A stretch of DNA of 64,000 nt from Streptomyces sp. 549 (GCF_030124175.1 NZ_JASKMT010000020.1:36586-100585), one strand, 5' to 3'. Shown: positions 1 through 8,505, numbered from the stretch's first letter. Made by a program: numbers and translations. Notes: generated by a model not told the origin, from the letters alone.

Positions 1-49
1 GCGGGGCCGGGCCGTCAGGTCGAAGGACCGTCGGCCCGCGAGGGAGCCG

Positions 50-1489
50 TCAGGCCGTGGTCTCCGGGCGGCCGGCGTCCGCCCACAGGGTGTGGAAACT
101 GCCCTCGCGGTCGGTACGCAGGTAGGTGTGCGCGCCGAAGTAGTCGCGCTGCCCCTGGGTGAGGGCGGCCGGCAGCCGCTCGGCCCGCAGCGTGTCGTAC
201 GCGGCCAGCGCCGCGGAGAAGGCCGGGGCGGGCACGCCCTGGCGGGCAGCGGTGGCGACCACCTCGCGCCAGCCCTCCTGTGCGCCGCCGATCTCCTCGG
301 CGAACACCTTGTCGGCCAGCAGGCTCACCAGGTCGGGGGTGGCCTCGTAGGCCGCCCGGATGCGGTCCAGGAACGCGGCCCGCACGATGCAGCCGCCACG
401 CCAGATGGTGGCGACCGCGCCCAGGTCGATGTCCCAGCCGTACTCGCGGGCGGCGTCGATCATCATCTTCCAGCCCTGGTCGTAGGCGATGACCTTCGAC
501 GCGTACAGGGCCTGCTCGACCTGTGCGGTGAAGCGCTCGGCCGCCGCCCCGTCCAGTGCCTGCCGCTCGCCGCCCGGCAGCCCCCGGTAGGCGTCGCGCA
601 GGCCCGTCTGGCCGGACGAGGACCGCGCGAAGACCGCCTGGGCGATCGCCGACACCGGTGAACCGAGGTCGAGGGCGGTCTGCACCGTCCAGCGCCCCGT
701 CCCCTTCTGCTCGGCCCGGTCGGCGACGACGTCGACGAACGGGCGGCCGGTGGCGGCGTCGGTGTGGGCGAGCACCTCGGCGGTGATCTCGATCAGGTAG
801 GAGTCGAGGCGGCCGGTGTTCCAGGTACGGAAGATGTCGGCGATCCGGGCCGGCTCGTAGCCCGCCACGTTCCGCAGCAGGTCGTACGCCTCCGCGATGA
901 GCTGCATGTCGGCGTACTCGATGCCGTTGTGCACCATCTTCACGAAGTGCCCGGAGCCGTCCGCGCCGATGTGCGTGCAGCACGGCTGCCCGTCCACCTT
1001 GGCGCTGACCGCCTCAAGCATCGGCCCGAGCGCCGCGTACGACTCGGCCGAGCCGCCGGGCATGATCGACGGCCCATGCAGCGCGCCCTCCTCACCGCCG
1101 GAGACACCCGCCCCCACGAAGTGGATGCCGCGCTCGCGCAGGGACTGCTCACGGCGCCTGGTGTCGGCGAAGTGCGCGTTGCCGCCGTCGATGATCATGT
1201 CGCCCGCTTCGAGCAGCGGCGCGAACTCCTCGATGACGGCGTCGGTCGGCTCGCCGGCCTTCACCATCACCATGAGCCGCCGGGGCCGCTCCAGAGCCGC
1301 CACGAAGTCCGCGGCGCTCTCCGCCGGGACGAAGGTGCCCTCGTGCCCGAACTCCTCCACCAGCGCCCGGGTCTTCCCGGCGCTGCGGTTGTGCACGGCG
1401 ACGGTGTAGCCGTTCCGGGCGAAGTTGCGGGCCAGGTTGCGGCCCATCACCGCGAGGCCGGTGACGCCGATGTGTGCGGTCCCTGTCAT
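50..1489 (-). CDS. gnd: 6-phosphogluconate dehydrogenase, decarboxylating
   Basis: It catalyses the oxidative decarboxylation of 6-phosphogluconate to ribulose 5-phosphate in the cytosolic pentose phosphate pathway. The 479-residue product has the length of the classical long dimeric form. The N-terminal Rossmann loop reads GVTGLAVMGRNLA (about residues 8-20), followed by the substrate motif GGNAHF and the family signature DRAEQKGTGRW in the C-terminal helical domain. The ATG at 1489 is preferred over an upstream in-frame codon because GGAG lies 8 bases before it and the Rossmann fold begins at once. It is monocistronic in this view. The stop is 50 bases from the window edge. NADP preference is the usual case for this form but was not tested. 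Confidence 0.96.
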   Translation of the reverse strand: MTGTAHIGVTGLAVMGRNLARNFARNGYTVAVHNRSAGKTRALVEEFGHEGTFVPAESAADFVAALERPRRLMVMVKAGEPTDAVIEEFAPLLEAGDMIIDGGNAHFADTRRREQSLRERGIHFVGAGVSGGEEGALHGPSIMPGGSAESYAALGPMLEAVSAKVDGQPCCTHIGADGSGHFVKMVHNGIEYADMQLIAEAYDLLRNVAGYEPARIADIFRTWNTGRLDSYLIEITAEVLAHTDAATGRPFVDVVADRAEQKGTGRWTVQTALDLGSPVSAIAQAVFARSSSGQTGLRDAYRGLPGGERQALDGAAAERFTAQVEQALYASKVIAYDQGWKMMIDAAREYGWDIDLGAVATIWRGGCIVRAAFLDRIRAAYEATPDLVSLLADKVFAEEIGGAQEGWREVVATAARQGVPAPAFSAALAAYDTLRAERLPAALTQGQRDYFGAHTYLRTDREGSFHTLWADAGRPETTA

Positions 1490-1830
1490 GGTGCGTACTC
1501 CTTGGCTCACTTGAGTCCCTGCTCTGTGCCGAGCCCCCACCGGCCGCGATCACACGGCACCTGCCCGGCTTCCGCCGTGACAGGTCCGTGATCCGCGGGG
1601 GTCAGCGTAACCGCAGGCCCGCCGGTGTTCAGGGAGAACAACCGTTCACGCGCAGGAACTTCCCAGCGGGCCGTGCCTCGGGCGGCCGTGCCGGGGATGG
1701 GGCCGGAGGCGACCGGGAGGTGACAGCGCCACGGCACCGCGCGGGATACTTCACACCTGCGGCGGCTGGTTCTTCGGCATCGCCGGGGGTTGGGCGGGGG
1801 TCCTGAATATGAGCGGGGGGGGTTCTGAAC
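1490..1830. other. Divergent intergenic region, no gene seen
   Basis: This 341-base gap separates the leftward gnd from the rightward membrane cassette and must carry both promoters. Short frames here are GC-driven and lack a convincing start. I see no strong hairpin, RNA gene or repeat. Confidence 0.5.
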
Positions 1831-2373
1831 ATGCGTGTGCCCGGAATGACCGGGGTGCGCTTCTGTACCGTGGCCTGCATTCTGTGGGCGTCGGCGACCT
1901 GGGTCATGGGTGTCGCGGTAGCACTGGGGCGGTCATGCCTGAGCGTGGTCGTAGGGCAGCCGCCATGGACGTGGGTTGTTCTCGCCCTGCTGATCCTCCG
2001 CCCGTTCTCTCCGTGGTTCGTGCCAGGTGCCTCCACCGGTGGGATTCCACCGTCTCGACTCGGCCGTGCCGATCGAGTCCTTTCCTTCACGGGCGCGTTG
2101 ACAATGACACTGGTTGGCCTGGGTACGCTCGGTGTACTCATTCCCATGGACGGCGTCTCGCGCACAACCGACGAGCGCATGGACTCGCTCGTCTCCATGG
2201 TCAGCTCCCCCCTGTTCTTCTGCCTTCTCGCGCTCATGGCTCTCTACTACCGGTTCTCTCCCCTCGCCTGGCCACGATTCCGCAAACTGCGCGCCCACCG
2301 CGTACCGCAATTCCATGGGCGCCCCAGCAGCAGCCGCGGAAGCGAGTGGCAACCCGCGAGAAGGGGGACGTAG
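1831..2373 (+). CDS. Hypothetical multi-pass membrane protein
   Basis: This 180-residue protein is not recognised. It has about four hydrophobic stretches (roughly residues 10-32, 45-58, 84-105 and 122-142), ends in a basic tail, and contains no catalytic motif I can name. The ATG follows a G-rich purine run about 10 bases upstream. The next gene starts 4 bases after its stop, so it heads a probable three-gene membrane cassette. Codon use is less GC-extreme than in neighbouring housekeeping genes, which would fit a strain-specific gene. The function is unknown. Confidence 0.6.
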   Translation: MRVPGMTGVRFCTVACILWASATWVMGVAVALGRSCLSVVVGQPPWTWVVLALLILRPFSPWFVPGASTGGIPPSRLGRADRVLSFTGALTMTLVGLGTLGVLIPMDGVSRTTDERMDSLVSMVSSPLFFCLLALMALYYRFSPLAWPRFRKLRAHRVPQFHGRPSSSRGSEWQPARRGT

Positions 2374-2377
2374 GGCG

Positions 2378-2842
2378 ATGGGAAACTCGACCAGATCGAC
2401 ATGGCTGGACGTCGGTTCTTCGGTGCGGGTGGCGTGGGCGGCGTTCTCCGTTCTCATGGGCGGCGCCGTCGCCGAAGGAGCCGGGCCCGCATATCTTCTC
2501 CATGGATTCCACTGGTCCGTCTACGCCGCCCTCGGCGTGCTCGTGGCGTTGCAGATCACCGTGGGCAGAGAGCGCATCGGATTTCCCGTCCCGAAGGGGT
2601 TCCACTCCTCCCCGACCTGGGGTTCCAGGGCTTCGTGGCTGTTCTTCTGGGTCGCGGAATCTCTTCTGATTGCCGCCGCCATCGGCGCGCTGAAGAGTTC
2701 CCCCCTGGGAGCCGCAGGCGGGGGCATCGCGGCTTTGGTGCCCACCTCGAACTGGACGGTCACCTACCTCGGCGGCGTCGCCGTACTGACCCTTTTCTGC
2801 TTCACCTGGCCGAGTCGCGTCAGCACCCACGTGGGTATCTGA
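2378..2842 (+). CDS. Hypothetical membrane protein, second gene of cassette
   Basis: A 154-residue protein with about four predicted membrane spans (roughly residues 12-32, 40-55, 80-105 and 125-145). The family is not recognised. The ATG at 2378 is chosen because a longer in-frame reading would run inside the previous gene and because an AGGGGGA run lies about 11 bases upstream. It is spaced 4 bases from the preceding stop and 25 bases from the next start, which supports co-transcription. No conserved catalytic residues are visible. Confidence 0.6.
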   Translation: MGNSTRSTWLDVGSSVRVAWAAFSVLMGGAVAEGAGPAYLLHGFHWSVYAALGVLVALQITVGRERIGFPVPKGFHSSPTWGSRASWLFFWVAESLLIAAAIGALKSSPLGAAGGGIAALVPTSNWTVTYLGGVAVLTLFCFTWPSRVSTHVGI

Positions 2843-2867
2843 GGGATGTCCCGATCGTTTACTCAGG

Positions 2868-3470
2868 ATGGAGTTTCTTCAATTGTCGGCATACTGGCTC
2901 TCGGTCATGCGCAGAGTGTCGCTGCATGCGGTGGCCTTCGGCGTGCTCGCCGGCGGCACAGCTGCAACCATCGTCCTGCTGCACGACAGCGACGCATGGA
3001 GCGAGGCAGCTTCGTCCGCGACCACAGGCATTCTTGCCGGTTACGTGTTGTTCTCCGTTCTGATCTCGTCAGCAGAAACGGTGAGTGCGTCCTGGGTCGC
3101 CAGACGCCATGGGGGTGCTCCCACCGGCGAAATGATGGAGTACCCCTGCGTGCGGGAGGTCCGTATCCGCAGGCAGGGTGACGAGACGGCTTCCGCCATC
3201 GCTGATGAGGCTCTGCACTGCCTGCGAGCGGCTGACGGAATGCGCTTCAAGCAGGTCACCGAGATCGAGAACGGCCTGTCCGTCAGCGGTTCAGGTACGC
3301 GTGCGGCCGCCCGCATGGACGTGGTCTCTGAAGGGTCGGAAGTGGTCATCACCCTGGAGACCCGGCCTCCGTGGCGCTGGAAGAAGCTCGACGGGGGTGC
3401 GAGTTGGGGCGTGGCGCGCGACTGGGAGACCCGCGTCCGCTCGACCCTCCGCCCGTCCTCGGCTGGCTGA
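2868..3470 (+). CDS. Hypothetical protein: two membrane segments plus soluble domain
   Basis: A 200-residue protein. Two hydrophobic segments (about residues 17-38 and 50-68) are followed by a soluble domain of about 120 residues rich in alternating polar and beta-type sequence. It is probably cytoplasmic because the domain is charged and lacks cysteines for disulfides. The family is not recognised. The start is uncertain, since the methionine 13 residues later is also possible. It closes the three-gene membrane cassette that begins at 1831. Confidence 0.55.
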   Translation: MEFLQLSAYWLSVMRRVSLHAVAFGVLAGGTAATIVLLHDSDAWSEAASSATTGILAGYVLFSVLISSAETVSASWVARRHGGAPTGEMMEYPCVREVRIRRQGDETASAIADEALHCLRAADGMRFKQVTEIENGLSVSGSGTRAAARMDVVSEGSEVVITLETRPPWRWKKLDGGASWGVARDWETRVRSTLRPSSAG

Positions 3471-3570
3471 TCCGCCCCACTGCGAGCAGCACGGCACTCC
3501 GAGCAGCTGCGACCCGGCGTCCCGCCCCAGTCCGGCGCCCGGCGCCGCCGCCGGGCGCGGAGACGGACCG

Positions 3571-3617
3571 CAGGACGGGACGGACGGCAGGACGGGACGG
3601 ACGGCAGGACGGGACGG
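3571..3617. repeat. 17-bp tandem repeat, about 2.8 copies
   Basis: The unit CAGGACGGGACGGACGG occurs at 3571-3587 and 3588-3604, then partially (13 bases) at 3605-3617. It lies between the convergent membrane cassette and the VOC gene. The flanks are imperfect variants of the same GACGG motif. This looks like local slippage expansion with no hairpin. Confidence 0.8.
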
Positions 3618-3657
3618 GGCCAGGGACCGGGGGTCAGGGGCGGCGGTCAGGAGACGG

Positions 3658-4047
3658 TCAGGGGGCGACGCAGAGGCAGAAGGGGTGGCCGGCCGGGTCG
3701 GCGTAGACGCGGAAGTCCCGTTTGCCGCCGTCGTCGCCCTCCAGCAGCTTCGCGCCTAGCGAGAGCACGTGCTGCTCAGCCTCGTCCATCTGCTCGCGCG
3801 GCACGTCGAAGTCGAGGTGCAGTTGCTGCGGGCGGTCCGTCGAGGGCCAGACCGGCGGCTGGTGGTTCTCGGCACGTTGGAAGGCGAGGGCGCGGCCATC
3901 GGGCCCGTGCAGTTCCGCCCAGTCGTCCAGCTCGGAGCCGAAGGGCGCCTCGGCCAGCTCCCAGCCGAGGACCGCTCCGTAGAACCCGGCCAGCGCGCGG
4001 GGGTCGGGGCAGTCCAGGACGGTGACACCCATGGTGATGGTCGCCAC
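3658..4047 (-). CDS. VOC (glyoxalase-fold) superfamily protein
   Basis: A 129-residue protein with two beta-alpha-beta-beta-beta modules typical of the vicinal oxygen chelate fold. It opens VTVLDCPDPRALAGFYGAVLG and ends with a DPAGHPFCLC strand. It matches the single-domain, glyoxalase-like proteins that abound in Streptomyces. Some bind drugs or small metabolites, but the substrate here cannot be inferred. The metal-binding pattern is incomplete: the His in QLHLDFDV and the late residues fit, but others are unclear, so it may be a non-metal member. It is transcribed leftward, downstream of ugd. Confidence 0.8.
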   Translation of the reverse strand: MATITMGVTVLDCPDPRALAGFYGAVLGWELAEAPFGSELDDWAELHGPDGRALAFQRAENHQPPVWPSTDRPQQLHLDFDVPREQMDEAEQHVLSLGAKLLEGDDGGKRDFRVYADPAGHPFCLCVAP

Positions 4048-4109
4048 GGTGTTCTCCTCTCGCGGAGTGGCTGCCCCGAGCGGTCCGCGGACCGTCCGGC
4101 GCGGGGCCG

Positions 4110-5450
4110 TCAGGCCGTGGGCCGTCCCAGGGCTCGGAACGTCCAGCCTGCCTTACGCCACAGCTCGGGGTCGAGCGCGTTCCGGCCGTCCAGGAGGTGC
4201 TTCACCGAGACGGCCTCACCGAGCCGCTCGGGGTCCAGCTCGCGGAACTCCCGCCACTCCGTCAGGTGCAGCACCACGTCGGCGCCGCCGACCGCCTCCA
4301 GTGCGCTGTCCGCGTAGGCGAGGGTGGGGAAGATCGTCTGGGCGTTGCGGTTGCCCTTGGGGTCGTAGACCGTGACCTGCGCGCCCTGGAGGTGGAGCTG
4401 GCCTGCGACGTTGAGCGCCGGCGAGTCGCGGACGTCGTCCGAGTCCGGCTTGAAGGTGGCGCCCAGCACGGCGATGCGCTTGCCCAGCAGCGCCCCGCCG
4501 ACCGCGTCCCGGGTCAGCTCCACCATGTGGCCGCGGCGGCGCATGTTGATGGAGTCGACCTCGCGCAGGAAGGTCAGCGCCTGGTCGGCGCCCAGCTCTC
4601 CCGCCCGGGCCATGAAGGCCCGGATGTCCTTCGGCAGGCAGCCGCCGCCGAAGCCGATGCCGGCCCGCAGGAACTTGCGGCCGATGCGGTCGTCGTGGCC
4701 GATGGCCTCGGCCAGCTTCACCACGTCGCCGTCGGCGGCCTCGCACACCTCGGCCATGGCGTTGATGAAGGAGATCTTGGTGGCGAGGAAGGAGTTCGCG
4801 GCCGTCTTGACCAGTTCCGCCGTCGGGAAGTCGGTGACGACGAACGGCGAGCCCTCCGCCAGGGGCTGCGCGTAGACCTCGCGCAGCAGCCGCTCGGCGT
4901 GCTCGGATCGCACACCCGCGACGATCCGGTCCGGGTGCAGGGTGTCCTGCACGGCGAAGCCCTCACGCAGGAACTCCGGGTTCCAGGCCAGCTCCACGTC
5001 GGTGCCGGCCGGGGCCAGCTCGGCGAGGCGCTTCGCGAGGCGTGCGGCGCTGCCGACCGGGACGGTGGACTTGCCGACGACCAGCGCCGGGCGGTTCAGC
5101 AGCGGGGCCAGCGACTCGAAGGCGGCGTCCACGTACGACATGTCGCAGGCGTACTCGCCGTGGCGCTGCGGGGTGTTCACGCAGACGAAGTGCACGTCGC
5201 CGAACTCGGCGACCTCCGGGTAGGAGGTGGTGAAGCGCAGCCTCCCGCTGGAGCCCTCCATCCCGGCCACGTGCCGGCCGAGCAGTTCCTCCAGCCCCGG
5301 CTCGTACATCGGGACCTGGCCGCGGGAGAGCATCTCGACCTTCTCCGGGACCACGTCCAGGCCCAGCACCTCGAAGCCCAGCTCGGCCATGGCCGCCGCG
5401 TGCGTCGCACCGAGGTATCCGGTGCCGATCACTGTGATCCTGGGGGCCAT
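4110..5450 (-). CDS. ugd: UDP-glucose 6-dehydrogenase family protein
   Basis: It makes UDP-glucuronate (or a related nucleotide-sugar uronate) by two NAD-dependent oxidations, for envelope glycopolymers. The 446-residue chain has the NAD loop GTGYLG at 9-14, the central helix motif around AELVKTAANSF, and the catalytic cysteine Cys271 in GFGGGCLPKD. The C-terminal UDP-binding domain follows. The ATG at 5450 is chosen because AGGAG precedes it and the Rossmann strand starts at residue 4. UDP-glucose versus GDP-mannose specificity cannot be settled by eye. Confidence 0.93.
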   Translation of the reverse strand: MAPRITVIGTGYLGATHAAAMAELGFEVLGLDVVPEKVEMLSRGQVPMYEPGLEELLGRHVAGMEGSSGRLRFTTSYPEVAEFGDVHFVCVNTPQRHGEYACDMSYVDAAFESLAPLLNRPALVVGKSTVPVGSAARLAKRLAELAPAGTDVELAWNPEFLREGFAVQDTLHPDRIVAGVRSEHAERLLREVYAQPLAEGSPFVVTDFPTAELVKTAANSFLATKISFINAMAEVCEAADGDVVKLAEAIGHDDRIGRKFLRAGIGFGGGCLPKDIRAFMARAGELGADQALTFLREVDSINMRRRGHMVELTRDAVGGALLGKRIAVLGATFKPDSDDVRDSPALNVAGQLHLQGAQVTVYDPKGNRNAQTIFPTLAYADSALEAVGGADVVLHLTEWREFRELDPERLGEAVSVKHLLDGRNALDPELWRKAGWTFRALGRPTA

Positions 5451-5566
5451 GGGGGGTACTCCTGAGAGGTGAGCGGTTGCTGCTCGCGCAGCATAACCGG
5501 GCATGCCGCGCACCGGTTGTGCGCGGCTGTCGGCAAGCTCACGTATCGGAAGCGGCCCCTCCGGCC

Positions 5567-5598
5567 TAGAATCAGGTTACTTAACGGTAGTTAGCAAC
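5567..5598 (+). promoter_or_regulatory. Candidate promoter -10 and operator before acyl-CoA dehydrogenase
   Basis: A TAGAAT hexamer at 5567-5572 resembles a vegetative -10 box. Immediately after it lies an imperfect inverted repeat, GTTACTTAAC ... GTTAGCAAC (5576-5598), 20 bases before the GTG start. A dyad overlapping the transcription start is a common TetR-type repressor arrangement for fatty-acid or amino-acid catabolic genes. The regulator is not in the window. Confidence 0.4.
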
Positions 5599-5617
5599 GT
5601 CTGGGGAGTGAGTCACC

Positions 5618-6790
5618 GTGGCGGGAGCCGCAGAATTCGACCTGTACCGGCCGTCCGAAGAGCACGACATGCTCCGGGACTCGGTGCGCTCGCTCGCCGA
5701 GGCGAAGATCGCCCCGCACGCCGCCGAGGTGGACGAGGAGGCCCGCTTCCCGCAGGAGGCCCTCGACGCGCTGGTCGCCAACGACCTGCACGCCGTGCAC
5801 GTGCCCGAGGCCTACGGCGGCGCCGGTGCCGACGCGCTGGCGACCTGCATCGTCATCGAAGAGGTCGCCCGGGTCTGCGCCTCGTCCTCGCTGATCCCCG
5901 CCGTGAACAAGCTGGGCTCGCTGCCGGTGATCCTCTCCGGCTCCGAGGAGCTGAAGAAGAAGTACCTGAGCCCGCTCGCCAAGGGCGACTCGATGTTCTC
6001 CTACTGCCTGAGCGAGCCGGACGCCGGCTCGGACGCGGGCGGCATGAAGACCCGTGCGGTGCGCGACGGCGACTTCTGGGTGCTCAACGGCGTCAAGCGC
6101 TGGATCACCAACGCCGGCGTCTCCGACTACTACACGGTCATGGCCGTCACCGACCCCGACAAGCGCACCAAGGGCATCAGCGCGTTCGTGGTCGAGAAGG
6201 ACGACGAGGGTGTGTCCTTCGGCGCCCCGGAGAAGAAGCTCGGCATCAAGGGCTCCCCCACCCGCGAGGTCTACCTCGACAACGTGCGCATCCCCGCCGA
6301 CCGCATCATCGGCGCCGAGGGCACCGGCTTCGCCACCGCGATGCTGACCCTGGACCACACCCGCATCACCATCGCCGCACAGGCCATCGGCATCGCCCAG
6401 GGCGCGCTGGACTACGCCAAGGGCTACGTCACCGAGCGCAAGCAGTTCGGCAAGCCGATCGGCGACTTCCAGGGCGTGCAGTTCATGCTCGCCGACATGG
6501 CGATGAAGCTGGAAGCCGCCCGCCAGCTCACCTACGCGGCAGCGGCGAAGTCCGAGCGGGTCGCCCAGGGCGGCGCCAAGGAGGACATCACCTTCTTCGG
6601 CGCGGCAGCCAAGTGCTACGCCTCCGACGCCGCCATGGAGATCACGACCGACGCCGTCCAGCTGCTCGGCGGCTACGGCTTCACCCGTGACTACCCGGTG
6701 GAGCGCATGATGCGCGACGCGAAGATCACACAGATCTACGAGGGCACGAACCAGGTGCAGCGGATCGTCATGGCCCGGAACCTTCCGTAA
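5618..6790 (+). CDS. Acyl-CoA dehydrogenase
   Basis: An FAD enzyme that forms the alpha-beta double bond of an acyl-CoA and passes electrons to ETF. The 390-residue product has normal family length, with the N-terminal helical domain, the beta-domain signature YCLSEPDAGSDAGG, and the C-terminal helical domain containing ERKQFGKPIGDFQ. The catalytic base is Glu375 in IYEGTNQVQR, the short- or branched-chain position. The GTG at 5618 follows GGGGAG. It stands alone and ends in a strong hairpin. Substrate length is not predictable here. Confidence 0.95.
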   Translation: MAGAAEFDLYRPSEEHDMLRDSVRSLAEAKIAPHAAEVDEEARFPQEALDALVANDLHAVHVPEAYGGAGADALATCIVIEEVARVCASSSLIPAVNKLGSLPVILSGSEELKKKYLSPLAKGDSMFSYCLSEPDAGSDAGGMKTRAVRDGDFWVLNGVKRWITNAGVSDYYTVMAVTDPDKRTKGISAFVVEKDDEGVSFGAPEKKLGIKGSPTREVYLDNVRIPADRIIGAEGTGFATAMLTLDHTRITIAAQAIGIAQGALDYAKGYVTERKQFGKPIGDFQGVQFMLADMAMKLEAARQLTYAAAAKSERVAQGGAKEDITFFGAAAKCYASDAAMEITTDAVQLLGGYGFTRDYPVERMMRDAKITQIYEGTNQVQRIVMARNLP

Positions 6791-6945
6791 CGGGTCTCGC
6801 CGCTCAACGGCCGTTCCTGATGGCTCGCGGGTCCCGGTCAGCGCGGAGCGTGACCAGAATGTCGACGGTTCCCCTCGCTCTGTGTCGCGGTCGGCCAACC
6901 CCCGGCGTGAGCAGGACCGCGCCACGGCCGTACAGATGAACCAGA

Positions 6946-6977
6946 GAACGCCCCTGCCGTTCGCGGCAGGGGCGTTC
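6946..6977 (+). terminator. Perfect 14-bp hairpin with TTCG loop
   Basis: The arms at 6946-6959 and 6964-6977 are perfectly complementary around a TTCG tetraloop. It sits 156 bases downstream of the acyl-CoA dehydrogenase stop and just before the leftward small genes, so it can serve both directions. It lacks a U-tract, as is usual in streptomycetes. Confidence 0.85.
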
Positions 6978-7002
6978 GGTTGTCGGTCAGCGTCGCAGGC
7001 GG

Positions 7003-7245
7003 TCACTCGTCCTTGGGTGGGATCACGAATCCCCGCGACGGCCCCGGACCGGTTTTCTCCTCCGGGAACATGGCAGCCACAGATGCCAGCGCATCAGCCG
7101 TCACGTCCCGGCGTCTGGCCGGGTCGGCCGTGTCGTACACGCGCCATGGCCCAGCTGTGTTCTCGAGGTCCTCCGGTGCGACCACACCCGGGATTCCCAA
7201 CTGCCGCAGCACGGCGTCGACTTGCCGGGCCTGCTCAGCGTCCAC
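7003..7245 (-). CDS. Small hypothetical protein
   Basis: An 80-residue acidic helical protein starting VDAEQARQVDAVLRQLG and ending FVIPPKDE. The GTG at 7245 is chosen because GGCGGAAG lies just upstream and the sequence becomes protein-like there. The longer in-frame extension is arginine/proline-rich and looks like shadow translation. It overlaps the end of the next upstream small frame by 11 bases. The family is not recognised. The context is a patch of accessory genes. Confidence 0.5.
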   Translation of the reverse strand: MDAEQARQVDAVLRQLGIPGVVAPEDLENTAGPWRVYDTADPARRRDVTADALASVAAMFPEEKTGPGPSRGFVIPPKDE

Positions 7246-7450
7246 GCTTCCGCCTTCCCTCTGCTTGCGGCCAGCCCAAGGACTGTCCACCACCCGAGCA
7301 GTGCGAAGCGCACTTGCCCGGGTTGATCGGCCCACAGCCGCCGGGCTTGGGCGTGTGGGAGCAGTTGGCCGCCACCGGCACCGGGGCCTTGGTCGGGCCC
7401 GTCCACAGTTCACCGTCCACGGAGTGCCCGGCCTGCTCGATGACGGCCAC
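7235..7450 (-). CDS. Possible small cysteine-containing protein
   Basis: A 71-residue frame beginning VAVIEQAGHSVDGELW, with a Cys-rich centre (NCSHTPKPGGC, GKCASHC) that could bind a metal or form disulfides, and a basic tail. It overlaps the following small gene by 11 bases, as coupled genes do. Start and reality are uncertain, because no strong ribosome site is seen. Confidence 0.3.
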   Translation of the reverse strand: MAVIEQAGHSVDGELWTGPTKAPVPVAANCSHTPKPGGCGPINPGKCASHCSGGGQSLGWPQAEGRRKRGR

Positions 7451-7536
7451 CGTACGCGTGAGCGCACGTTCGTCGTGCCGCTCCGCGTCGGGACGTTGGG
7501 ATCGGCCCCGACACCGACCGGGACCACTGTCCCACC

Positions 7537-7734
7537 GTGTGGGCGGACGCAGAAGCACAGGAGATCCTGTTGCAGGGATGGAAGCCTGCCCCCGAGACTC
7601 TGGCGAACTGCGAGGCGAGCAGCCCAGCGAATGGTCCGGTGCCCGCCAGCGAGGCCATCGTCAGGATTCCCGCCCGGATGATTCCGATGATCAGGGAGGC
7701 ATGCGATGCCGTCGAGCGTGCCCAGCTTCGCTGA
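7537..7734 (+). CDS. Possible small protein preceding the DUF6879 gene
   Basis: A 65-residue frame from a GTG, with no family recognised. It overlaps the DUF6879 start by 29 bases in another frame, so the two could be translationally linked. No clear ribosome site precedes it and it may be fortuitous. Confidence 0.3.
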   Translation: MWADAEAQEILLQGWKPAPETLANCEASSPANGPVPASEAIVRIPARMIPMIREACDAVERAQLR

Positions 7735-8221
7735 GCTGCTTGGCCAGTGCGTGCGGTCCGCCGTCCACCTGGAGTTGCGCGACTCCTACGCCGCCGCGGA
7801 CCGGTTCGAGGCGTGGAAGCGTGGGGAGCGGATCAACTGGGAGGACCTCGAGTCCTGGTGGCATCCCTACGACCAGTTGATCGCCGACACCGTCGCCAGG
7901 GGCGTGGTGATCCGGCGAGCGCGGGTGGTCTCCGAGCCGGTGTCGGAGTACATCCGCTGGGAGCACTACGTCACTCACGCCAACGTCACGGCAGGGGAGC
8001 AAGTCCGCTGGCTGCCCCGGCGGCGAGCCACGACCATCCCCCTGCCCGGCAACGACTTCTGGCTGTTCGACGACAAGCTGCTGCGGGTCCACCACTTCTC
8101 AGGTGGCGGCGTGGTGGTGGAGGACGAGATCACGGCCGCCCCGGAGGCGGTGAAACTGTGCGCGGCGGCGTTTGAAACGGTCTGGGAACGAGCGATCCCG
8201 CACCACCAGTACAAGGTCTGA
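7706..8221 (+). CDS. DUF6879 family protein
   Basis: A 171-residue soluble protein with the family's typical aromatic-rich sequence (RFEAWKRGE, WWHPYDQLI, WEHYVTHANV, GNDFWLFDD). In actinomycetes this family is usually encoded beside a helix-turn-helix (XRE/Scr1-like) regulator; the biochemical role is unknown. The ATG at 7706 is preferred because GGGAGG lies 6 bases upstream. The partner regulator that normally follows is present here only as a stub (8236-8335), so this copy may be an orphan. Confidence 0.8.
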   Translation: MPSSVPSFAELLGQCVRSAVHLELRDSYAAADRFEAWKRGERINWEDLESWWHPYDQLIADTVARGVVIRRARVVSEPVSEYIRWEHYVTHANVTAGEQVRWLPRRRATTIPLPGNDFWLFDDKLLRVHHFSGGGVVVEDEITAAPEAVKLCAAAFETVWERAIPHHQYKV

Positions 8222-8235
8222 CGAAAGCCAGCTCC

Positions 8236-8335
8236 ATGCCCCCGGACCCCCCGTCACGCGTTCAGAAGGCCCGCGAAGCCCTGGCCGGCCGTCTGCGTGA
8301 GATCCGGAAGGACGCGGGGATCAGCGGGCGGGAGC
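8236..8335 (+). pseudogene. Truncated XRE-type helix-turn-helix regulator
   Basis: The frame opens with MPPDPPSRVQKAREAL and continues into GRLREIRKDAGISGRE, the first helices of a typical actinomycete XRE regulator found next to DUF6879 genes. After about 33 codons the sequence switches to unrelated residues and the rest of the roughly 270-residue protein is absent. A deletion or insertion junction near 8330-8335 is the simplest explanation. The regulator would have been the functional partner of the preceding gene. Confidence 0.65.
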
Positions 8336-8505
8336 AGCCCGCTCCCTCATCGCGGAGGCGGTGGCATCCCTGGGCTGACCGGGGGTGGCGGCATCCCGCA
8401 TACAGCAGCAGCTCAACGCCCTGATGACCGAGAACGGGGTCCTGCCGGTGCCACCGGAGGAGGCTGCCGGGCTGACTGCACGCCTGCGTTCGCGGCCGTT
8501 GCAGT
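8334..8505 (+). pseudogene. Unidentified coding remnants
   Basis: Directly after the truncated regulator, a different frame reads AARSLIAEAVASLG then a stop. From a GTG at 8385 a further frame reads AASRIQQQLNALMTENGVLPVPPEE and stays protein-like for about 40 residues. These look like pieces of another gene or genes joined at the deletion scar. The parent family is not recognised. Confidence 0.3.
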
